Shown: positions 24,801-36,800 of the stretch, piece after piece
Position numbering within the stretch: position 1 is the stretch's first letter
How the letters are laid out: each line of letters opens with the position of its first letter
NCBI GenBank assembly: GCA_030549495.1
Contig: JAUIRK010001052.1
Span: forward strand, 2,666,001 to 2,730,000
Direction of reading: 5' to 3'
DNA from: Nectonema munidae
Lineage: Eukaryota; Nematomorpha; Nectonematoida; Nectonematidae
Length of the DNA: 64,000 bases
Position numbers and translations under genes: made by a program
Notes under the pieces: generated by a model
Database searches by the model: none
What the model was told of the DNA's origin: nothing
What the model saw: only the letters and a program-made list of their open reading frames with translations

Positions 24801-27800
24801 TTATCGTTGAAAGCGTGGGATGAGTGTTTTGAGAGAAAACATAAAAAGACAATAAGTTTCTGATACCTAGAAGTACCTCGGATATCATTGATTTTGTTCT
24901 CATTGATTCCTCTGCCAAACTGAGTGATAGCTTTTGGATAAAAAAAATTTCTATTACCTTTTTTGGATGAAGGAAAGTCGCCATGTGCATTGCATTTGGC
25001 AATTATACAGATGTTCAATATACTCATGTCTAAATAATTGGAAAAAACTGCATGTGTCCACTTTCTATTACGTTTGTATGATCTGTAGATTCTCGGTATT
25101 TTATTAGCAATATTGACTCCTTTGAATTCATTATAAAATAAGCTCTTGCAGGTTGAAAGGATAAAATATAGACAACTTTGTTGGTATGTAAGCAGACAAA
25201 GAAGCATATTTTGTGTAAATTATTCTACTTTCAAATTCATATAATTTCTTGGGATAGAGTGGTCTCAATATAAGAGGAACAAAATCTTCTGTTTGCCATA
25301 ACAGTTCCACATAAAGAAATATCTTGGCCATAGCACTAAATGACAAGTTAATGGCTGGTGAAAAATCAATCGGTGTATACTTCACATCTCTTTGAAATGT
25401 TACTCTCTTTCATCAAAGGTTTACACACATTCAAGGCAGTGAGGTATCCTCTAAACCACTCATAAACTTCAGGCTTGATACAGCAAAAGTATTTAGCGTC
25501 GTTCAAGTGGTAAAACTTCACTCCATAATGCCCGGCTTCTTCGGATCAGGACAACCTCCTAAAGTTACTAATTGTTTATCTGCTGAATGTCGAATCTTTA
25601 AAAACTGTCATAAAATTGGTCATATAGCTTTCTGATTGCGCTTATTTTCTCTTTTTTTTTAAAACGCATAAAAACGTGGATGAGAGTGAACATATGTCAC
25701 CCAAGCTTGTTCTCAGAAAAGTATTTCCCTAACCTGAAAATAACTCCGAAATCTTTACTCTTTGACCTCAATTTTGTCCAAAACTAATAAAGGCACACAA
25801 GTAGGATAAAATATGACTGACTGAAATTTTTATAGCAATGGAGCAAGCTCAAATACCTAGGCGGATATAAAAATAAAAAGTGAAATTATAGTCAAAATCA
25901 AAGTAAACAGAAACGTATAAGTTATCATTAAGTCATGCAGAGATACACATTCGTCTAATGAGCACAAAAGGTTTCCTTCTGTTCAATAGGTTCGTTTTTT
26001 ATAGGTGCCCTTTTCATTATTATCTTTCGAGTATGAATATATCTTGGAGATCTTCTCTAAAAAAATTAGAATTTTTTAAAAGAATGTGCCTGTGCTCATA
26101 ATCATCATCGTCATCCTTCGATTTTAACGGCCATGATTAATCCCAACAAGCTCGGGTGAGCCGGATCACGAAAGATGACAAAGCAAACTGATTCAAGTAA
26201 TCTTGATTTTGCTTCTCCAGTTCAGCTTGTCATCCTTCTTAATATTTTCCATCCAGGTTAGTTTCCATCCTTTCTCTCTTCTACCGAAACTTGATTCTAA
26301 ATCATCCTTTATAAGCTGGCCACTATTTCTTCTGGAAACATGTCGAGCCCATCTGAGTCTTTGCATTTTTATAACTTTGTTGATATCAATCACGCCTGTC
26401 AAGTTTCTAACTTTTTCATTACTTTATCTTTTAAAGTTAGGCAAAAATTATTCTTCTGAGTTCATGCTATAATAGACAAACTTTCTCATTTCTGAATCTA
26501 TGGGAACCATGTAAAAAAGATTTTTTCCAAAAAAAATATTGTGCCAGAAGTTGTATGTATACATTAGAAAAGGGGATTTGATTGTAATCATCTGAAACCT
26601 TACATATCGATGGAGTTTATTTTAGCATTCACATCAGTAAAAAAGAAATTAAAAAACTTAGAAAGAAAAGGGCTATATATAATCGAAAATAAGCTATATG
26701 CTATACAAATACAAATTTTCAAAAACAACATTATATCGCGCACACTTTTTGAATGATACTCGACTATTTCAGTTAAACAGTACAACCCTCATTTACACGA
26801 ATAATGTGGATAAATTATTACTTGAAATTTGAATCCATTTTAGCCAGAGACATCGAATATACTTAAGCTATGATATTTGTATCAAAAAAAGTTTGAAGAG
26901 AGTTTAGATATCTTTCTAGTTTTTCCTTTGTGGCATAAAGCCTTTCTCTGACATCTCTTATGTTGATTCTGTTCTTCCTGTTTTGTTGAAAACAGCTTCC
27001 CAAGAGTATTACTTTGATTGGGAGCAACCAGGGCTTTATCAGTTTTACTAAAGTCACTCTCCGAGTTGTAAAAAGAAATTTGTCATGAACTTGCAGAACT
27101 TCTGAGGACTCACGATCTCAAAAAGTTGCCGAAATCGCAGATATATATTATCAAACAATACTTTTAGGTATGAATATGTTTTCAAGTAAATTATTTGTTA
27201 TTTGCCAGTTGTCATGTTTATCGATGAAATATCGACAAACGTGAATGATAAATATATAATATGAATCCTAACTTATTAGTATCACGCAGTATAATTATTA
27301 TTAGTAGGTTACAATAACACACAGGACCCAAATTTTTATTGATTGCTCCTTTCATCAGTTAGTTGTGTTGAATTACATTCAGCATGCTCAGAAAACTAAT
27401 ATATTACTATGTTGATAGCGGATTAGATCGATAAATCAAACCAATAGGCATAAAAAGTTCGTATCATTTTCAAATTAACGTATTTTTTAGATGGCGGTAA
27501 TTTTTTTTTTTTTATGAAAAAATAGTTTTCATAATGATCACTAATTAAAGTAAAAAGTTTTTTAAGTTAATGAATATTGGACTAAATTGTCCCTATTTCG
27601 TTAACGGTGTTTGTAAAAGAGCTTCTGTCAAGCTAGGGGTATATTTTTTTTGTCTTAAGTTTATATTTTGTTTTTTTCGAATAAAGATTTGTTGTAATAT
27701 CTTTCGAACATTACCTCCTCACGAAATGACAGACTATGATCCTGATGAAGATGAACCAACTTTGGAGGCATCATGGCCACATTTACAGGTTTTTTCTTTA

Positions 27801-30800
27801 TATTTACTTTATTTATTTCATATATAAATGGTTGTTTCGACAAGTCATATGCCAGGCCGAATTTCGATCTATCTTATTGTTTATGCAGTCTTTAAGGAGG
27901 TGAACTTTTATGAACAACAAGATTTAACATAGTAAAAAATATATTCCAATTGATAATATTGAGAAAAAAAATTAAAATCAAGTTTATAGATTATTTTAAA
28001 AAATTTTAATTATCATGATCAAATATGTATACTCCACTTAATAAAAATGACCTAAAGAAGTACCTGTATAAAAATATACAGTGCAGGGCAAAAGTTTTTT
28101 GCCCACCACTGAAGAATAAATCTTCAAAAAAAACCCATCATCTTTCATGATTAAACGTTTTCGATGTAACGTTCGTTTATACCTAATTCTTTTAGGTCTT
28201 ATAACATATTTGCATCCATAGAACAATAATAACTCTGAGCCTATCAGACATACTCTCTATTATTTTTCCTTTCCTCCACAATAATCTTTTTTAATTGAAC
28301 TTTTTTCAGAGCTGCTTTTTAGATACAATAACTTTCCAAATTTTTTTGTAAGAATAAGTTTTTGTATATATTTAAATATTTTCTAATTAATTACCATTAC
28401 TTGTCGTGTAGACAAATTGGGACTATTAGGATGTTCGTAATATTCTCTGTGCCTTTCTGTATATCCATTTTTGAGGATGACGAGTTTTTGGCTTATTTTC
28501 AATAGTTCCTGTGCTTTTAAATTTCAAATAAAATATATTTATATGATGAAGAAGAAAAAGTTTATTTAATCACAGACACACACACGCAGATAAAAGAGCA
28601 CAATTAGGGATTAAATGAAAAGTTTTAAATAGATATACACCACAAGAAAAATAAAGAATTTCATGAAATGTGACGTAAAAAGTCTAGTGAAAGCTGCTCG
28701 ATGTGTGTAACAATAGGGTACAGTGCAAATGTTTTTGGTCAAGGCTAATATTTTTTTCCTTTTAATCATTGAAAAAAAATTTCATTAATAAAAATTTCTG
28801 ATTGTTTTCTTTTTTAATTTATTTAAAATTATTATTTGTATATTTTATCTATTAAACATTCCGTGTAAAAGTTTTCGGCCATTTAAAAAATAAAATGTAA
28901 AAAATACAAATTTTATTTTTTATATAAAATATTTACTTCGATAATATTTGTACCTTTTTTCAATACTTTGTCTGATTTTCTTTGCCAGAATAATTGAATC
29001 AATTATCCTTAGAAGAGAGCTATATAGATTCTTTATATATTCATATGGAATCAATTCCCATTCCTGCTCTGAATTTTAAGACACAAAATTTTTATTTAAA
29101 AATTGCTGAGTCAAACAAGACATATAGCAAGGAGCGCCATAATGTTGAAATATATTACTAATATTTATATTGGAGTAAATTGGTTTTACTTAATTCGTTG
29201 TATTTTATACTATTGAGTGTTCCATCAATTGTTAACAACTAAACACCAGTCTACATCACTTTTTATAGATCCCCAAAGAATCAAACTTTTTCTTTCGTGT
29301 TTTAACGTTTTTACGGTATAACGTTTATCAAATCGCTTTCCTTTGCGATTGTAACATATTCCCTTCAATTAGAATGAATCTCAATCTTTGTTTCATCACT
29401 AAAAATTACATTATGGCAATCATACACGCTCTATAAAATTTCCCCTTTTGCCCACTCTAAATCTTTTTTCTTAATTGAACTTTATTCAAATCTAGTTTTT
29501 TAGCTGCCAAACGCGCATTCAAATTATTTTATCTAAGGATTCGTTTTACTAAATTGAAATATATTTTGGTAAATTATTTTCTTTTTTATCATAATTTTAG
29601 GATTGAAGGTTAAATTTTTATTAATTTGAACAGGCTTATTGCTATTTTTACTTTGTTGTCAAAAGATTGTTTAGCATTATCTAGCGATTGGTGATCAGGA
29701 AATATGTATTTTAGAGTATTCTTACCAGGTATATCTAGAAATCTTAATTTTAGATAACATTTCATCAGAAGAACTTTTAAAGTTGAGTACTTCTTGTTTA
29801 GTATCAAACTTCAGCTTAAGAAAATTTGAGTTTTTTATCAGCATCAGACATGATGCTGTTAAAAAATAATAAATTAGTTTTTATTTATAGTTAAATATAA
29901 TTATTTATATTTTTTTATAAGTTAAAAATTTTAACTTATAAAAAAACTTAGTTAAAAAATAATAAAATTTTATAAACAAAAACAATTCGAGTTAAATATT
30001 ATTTAGTTAAAATAATCTTACAATAATTCATATAGCGTACTCAAATTGTTTTTGTAATTAAAAATTATAAAAACTAATTTATTATATTTTAACTTATAAT
30101 TTTTGATAGAAATTACCTCAGAATATATCAAAAATTATAAGTTAAAATATTAAGAGACTTAATTAATATATAAAATATATAATACATGGTAAAAAAAAAC
30201 TAGATTTTTTTTAAATATGACAGGTGTGGTTATTAGAATGGTCTATGTGTGTGAGAAAGATGTTTATGTTATGTATAAAAAATATAAAATTAAATGATAA
30301 ATATTCTTGCGAAGTTGGCAGCCATTGAAGATTATAGATTGTAGAAATTAAAGTTATAAAGTGACATTATAATGAATCGAATAAAATTATTAAGCTCAAC
30401 TGTGTTTTTAATTGGTTTTCATTCATAAATGTTTTTTAATATATTAATAGGTGTTAAAAATAGTGTAATATAATTTTATCAAAAACCATCTTTCTAGCAA
30501 TATTCGGATAATATAGATTTAATATTAACCAATTGTATATATGTAATATATTATATTTAAATTTCTGGCTTATTTCTTTAGCTTGTTTATGAATTTCTTT
30601 TATCATTTCTCGAAACGCCAGATTTTCAACCAACGATTGGAAAGAAATACATCGATCAACTTTTCATTTTACGAGTAACATTCTATTTTCATTCCATCAT
30701 CTTGAGTTCATACTACTTTCAATTTTGTTTAGCTTCTAGAGTTGTTCAATAGCGAAGATCCCCGTGAAAGAATTATGCTTAAAACCGTCTTACACCGGCT

Positions 30801-33800
30801 TTATGGCAAATTCCTTGGCTTAAGGGCTTATATCAGAAAATCAATTAACAACGTTTTCTTGACGTATTTTTCTTTTTATAGCTTAATTTCTACCTAAACG
30901 GCGTTATTTCTACATTTTGAATTAATTCCTTCAACCCTATTTTTCCATAGGGTGTATTGATTCAAATAAAATAGAATTTTTGTTATTGTGAATTTGAAAA
31001 AACACTTAGGCCTAAACATACCATGAATGTTTCCTTATGATTCAACTCTATTTTTCAGGTTATAGACGTCTTTTTCCACTTTTTAAGATTTTTGCCTTTA
31101 GACTTCAAACCCATTTTATCGACTCAATAGTTATTCTCGATTTTAATTACCTCTTTTTAAAAAGATTAAGTGCGTGGAAGTTATAACATGGCCCTAAGAA
31201 TTTTAGACGGACTTTTATATAATTTTACTTTTATATAACTGAAAATGTAATTAAAATTTTTAAATGACCTATTATTTTCCAAACTGGAAATAATAAAAAT
31301 GTTCTTTTAAGTAAAGTTGCGTTCTCTCGTTTTGATTTTATTTATAGCATAAGTAGCCGTCTTCTATCCCTTACTACGTCTATAGATATAATAATAATAA
31401 TAAATTTGGTAAAAAAAAAAAGATAAGCATTGAATAGTGTATCGATCAAAAGTAGCATCGCATAAATTCATTTCTGAAAGAGATCAAAGGAAGACTTTTT
31501 TATAGTAAAAAAATTGGCATGCTTTTTCTTGGAGCTCATCATTATGATATAATCACACAATTTAAATGTACAAAAATTTCCATTAACTTTTAAATTAAAT
31601 TTGTTTTATTACTGGTGGTTATTTGTTTAAAAATTGCTATTAAAAAAGAAAACTACCCTTTTTTTACGAATGGTTGTAGCATACATTTAAACAACCAGCT
31701 GAGCTACACGACTAACCAACTCTAATAAAACAACTTCCTATTACTATTTTTTTAATTAAAAATTCCCATTTTATGCTTTAATTAACCTTATAAAATTTTT
31801 TTAAAAGTTATGCTATTTAACCCGTTAACGACCAGAATAATCAGACGATATCTAATGTAAAGCAGAAGATTTGTATTAAAGAGCTTTGATAAACGCAGAC
31901 GATTTTATTTTTATAAAGTCGACATGGGCGTTAACGGGTTAAAGCCTAATATTTTGAACAAAAAAAGAATACAGAAAAAGTAAAATTTTACCATAATTGA
32001 CTAGTCCTCAGATTATCCTCGCAATGAAATTAGAAATTAAAAAAGCCTGCATTTTTGAGAGCAAATATTTCAACTGGGAAGATACGATAGTTTTGTACGA
32101 TTCCGATGCCGATTCTTAAAAAAGTATCCGATTACGGATTCCTAGTTTGAAACAATAAAAATTAAATTATTTTTGAACTATCAAAAAAGTCTAACTACTC
32201 ATACTTGTAGATGAATTCAACTCTCAATCCGACGTACCGTATAGTAAAAGTTAAAGATCAACAAACAGGATAAGCGTTATAACTTTTAAAAACATAAAAA
32301 ATTATTTCATATGTAACATGTGGTACTAATTATAATGTTTGAAAGATTTAAAAAAATTTATAGAATAACTTAAAAGTAAGCTATTATGACTTACTTTCAC
32401 TTTTAACTCGGCAGTTGAGATGGCCTTAATTTTCATACTCTACTCAGGGCCTTTTTTAATACAAATAATAGAGGGCTTTGTCCTCTACACTAGTCTAGTC
32501 GGTCCCTCCGCTAAAAGAATTTGGTCCACATCAAAAAAAGAAATTAAGAAACTTAAGAAAAAAGATATATGAATATTTTATATTAAATAATTATTATAAA
32601 ATCAATTAAATGGTTGAAACCGCATGATAGCTTTGGTGTTGAGAGTTTGTTCAATAAAACCCATAGAAACAAAGCCATTTAAATTGCCTTAGAATTATGA
32701 TAACTTTGGTTTATTTAGTTATGTCATGTATAAATTACTTTTATTAGCTGATCATTGCCGTTTTTAAATGCAACGATGAATATCACCTGAGTGAATCCTG
32801 AGAAATTAGATAGAAAAGTGATAGATAACTTTATATCTATTGACAAAGATACAGTCCGTTCTAAAGGTTGTTGTTCGAGCGTTAAACTTGCCATTTTGTA
32901 TAAAAAGTTCTTAACTTTTTAAAAATGATAAAAAGAATTTTCAACTCTTTTGGTTTGATAGATATTTTTTAGTTAAATGTATTTAGGAATTATTTATTCG
33001 CTAAATCGTTTGGACTGCCAAAAAATGTAGTCTTATTAAAAGAAAGTTATTTACAAAACGTTAAACTCCAAAACAAGCACTTCTTTTGTTGCTAATCATG
33101 CTATAACTAATAAACACAGCTTGGATTTCAATAATATGAATATTTTGAAGATAGAATCTAATCTAACGAGGCGTAGAATTTTGGAAAGCGTGTCTTTTTT
33201 TCATTTACACTGCCGGATTTAAATGGGGCGGAACCGGCGTACGACCCCCCCCCCCCCTCCCCCCCTTTAAATTGCATTGCCAATTGCTTGAAAATTTTTC
33301 CTGATCTAATTCTTTTTGTAAAACTCAAATATTATGATGATTTCTGCAATTCTTTTTTTTTAGATTCAATCTTTCTCTAAAGTGAGAAGCCCTAACAAGT
33401 TTTTTATGTTTCAATCGTAGTTAAGTGTGACACTTATTACTTTTATATTATCCAATTTTTTTTGTAAATTTATTATTTAAACACATCAAGTTTTACCACA
33501 TCAATACACTTCGCAGTTCAATGAATGAGGATAGTTTTAATGCTCTCAATCTTCTTTTTGTTCACAGAGATATTCGATTGGATATTGACACCATTATTTA
33601 TATGTATGCTAAAAAGTGTCCTAGACGGATGAGGCTCCTTAATCCTCTTAGTTCTTAATCTAGTTACTTTCTTATAATAAACTTATAATTTTTTGATATA
33701 TTATTATGATACGCTGAAGTTTTATAATAAAAAGTGAATTTTCGCTTTTTATTAAACTATTACCCAAAATAAGATAAAATAGCTTAAAAATTTTGATAAA

Positions 33801-36800
33801 TCCTAAATTTATATGCTTCAAATTTGAGTTCTAGTTTAGTAAAATCCGCTCCCCTAATGCCAATTTCTAGATCCGCCCCTCATTTAAAACCACATTTAGC
33901 TATGTATTTTTCAATTAACATAAATTAATTCAAAAAATTAAACATAAGACCTCAGTTTTTAAGATTTTTTAGTTTTCTAGAACTATACCCTTCTTTCACG
34001 CCCTCCCCTTAACTAACAAGCCCGTAAAAAAGGCTCTGATTACAGTTATAATCTTTCAAACTTTTTATAAAGTAAACCCCTAAAAAAAGACCTAAACTGA
34101 AAAATTTCTACAATTTTGTTTTTATATTTTTTTCTACTAATATCAGGTGGTAAAATGCTGGGCTATAATTATTTCTCTTATAAAATGATCAAGAGGAAAT
34201 GCTTGGAAATGAAAATTCCATTCCTCTCATTGAATGATGATCCAATTATGTATTCATTGATTAGAACGATTTCCTAATATTTATATTATGTTTAGTTTTA
34301 TATATGAAGTCGAGCAATTTAATGGTATTTCAGAATTATTAGAGATACTTGGAAGGTAAGTCTTACATTTGTATTTTTTTCATTATATTCAAGTAATGTT
34401 TTAAGTATAATCAACGGATTTGCAAAACCACTGAAAGCTGAACATAAAGTTTTTTTAAACAAAGTTTTGATTCCCCTTCATAAAGCTAAACCTCTTTCTT
34501 CATTTTACGCCCATGTAGGATACTTTATTCATTTTTCTCTTACTACTTCTAATATAACCATTGCGAATTGTATATTATATATTTTAAAAATATAAAACCC
34601 ACGTTTATTTTATTTTGCTTTAATTAATAGTATCCTGAAAAACTTTAGAAGTAGTCAAATTGTTATCTAATATTTAAATCATAATTTCAAAAAATTTAAA
34701 ATTTAATACAGTTAATTAAAATGCCATTTCAATGCTAAATTTTGATTAGCAAAACATATGGCATCTACCAAACGCTTGAACACTTTTTTTTCTGATTTCC
34801 TTGTTTTTGTGACTATCTAAAAGAATTTCAATTCTTTGCTTACCAACAATTTTGAGGTTTAAAGCTTCTTGTATATGTTGTGACTGTTGATGTTTTCGTT
34901 AGGATGTCTATGAATGGTTGAGGTCACTAAATCATTTTTTATTCCTAACATCAATATCCTTTGCCAAAAACAAACATGCCCGACAGAATAAAGCGGATCT
35001 TTTTTAAAGCCAAATCGAATATTCAACAGCTCAAAAATGTCTCACATAAGATGAATCATTGTCTTTATGTTTAACTTGTAATTTTGGTAAAATAAGGGTT
35101 AGCTTTCCATTTTCAATTATATTTCTTCTATCTTCAGATGAGCGTGTTGAAAAAGGTTTTAAAGTTAAATCATCGACACTGTTACACATACTTAAAAATC
35201 TCATTAGTGTTATATTTAGTCTAGTGATGATGGGACGAATTGAAGGTTATAAGAAACTTTCTTTTTAAAAGTATCGGTATCTTTTCGGTAAAATTTACTG
35301 CCCTTTCGTATTCTTCTATTTCATTTTTTGCAAACTTTTCTTCCTTATAAGACATTTTTCAGAGAAACTCCCCCTAGACGGCATTGTTTCATGGAAATGC
35401 CCATATATATTTTCTTTCAGAGTAAAAAAATGTATATACCTCCATGTGACTTTTAAGTTTGATGCTTATCTTCTAAATTTAAATGTTTGGTTTTGTATTA
35501 CTGAAATCAATTATGATTTCACCGCTCTCACATTAACTGTACGCCTTCTTTCATTACTTAATTTTAGTAGCACTGCATTCATTTTCTAGATTATAATATG
35601 TGGGAAAGATTGAAAAGTCACTTCTAGTAGGAAGAAAAACTTATTTTGATATCTAAAGTTGATACTCCAAAATATAACTATTATATAAATTATATATAAC
35701 ATTTATTTGCTTCAATCAAGAAAAAATATAATACCTGATACTATTTATTTATCATCTGATACTTGTTATTCGTAACTTTTCACAGCGCCCCTAACAATGT
35801 TAAAACCCCCTTGAAAGCGCCACTGTCCACTTTGGGAACCACTGTCCTATAAGTTGAATAAGTATAGCTGATGAACATTGAAAAGTTGATAAGCTTATAA
35901 ATGCATAAATCATAAGTTGGGAAAACTTTTCAAGAATGAATAGGTATTTATTTGAAGATCGTTACTATTAAAAATAACTTCGTTATAGTTATCGATACTT
36001 TGAACAAAAAAGAACCTCGTTATCGTTTAAATAGGAAAAAAATTCGTCGTTTTTACTTATCGTTAAAAAGTTACGTTACTTTTCGTTAATTTTAAAAAAA
36101 AATGCGTAACTATTTTTTTAGAAAATAACAAAAAAAAGTATTAAAATTCAAATACATAATTGTGTTGAAAGATTTGTAATCTGAAATGGGTTCAAATGAA
36201 AGATTAAAATAACAAAAACTCTAAAATATTTTAATTTATTTAATATCAAAATTAAACAAAAGTTTAACTGAAAGTTAAGATATAAAAAGAAATTTATCAA
36301 ATTTTGAAACATATTGAACTCCTTCATATATACACTAATAAAAAAAAGTTTTTTTTTGTTAATTAGTTTTAAAATATTTATCTGAATTAGGTCTAGCTGT
36401 TGAAATCGATTTAGTTTAAAAATAGTCAGGTGTCTGAAAATTTCGACCTAAATTTTTGACTATCCTAATGTTTTTCAAAATTCTATTTTTTGGGAAAAAT
36501 TTTTAATCACAAAACATTATTTCTAGATTGGACCCTATGATAATATGAAGAAATGCCGTTTGAGGATTTCTACTGATTAAATTAGGGTTAAGATGTTAGA
36601 TTTTTGTTATTTTTAAATGATAAATGCCTGAGTCGAATTATACATTTTGGAATTAAAGACAAGAAATAGATTTATTTGCAGAAGTATATAAGTCAATTTA
36701 GTAATGGGACGATTTGATATCTCAAAGAAGAGTTTTAGTGGCAAGCTTTTAAATTTTAAAACAATTTTTGTTTCTTTATTTTAGCTTGCCTATTGCATTG

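Noticed and set aside
28079-28740. A complete Tc1 element
   Set aside because: Both candidate termini face the same direction, and the transposase lacks its N- and C-terminal parts.
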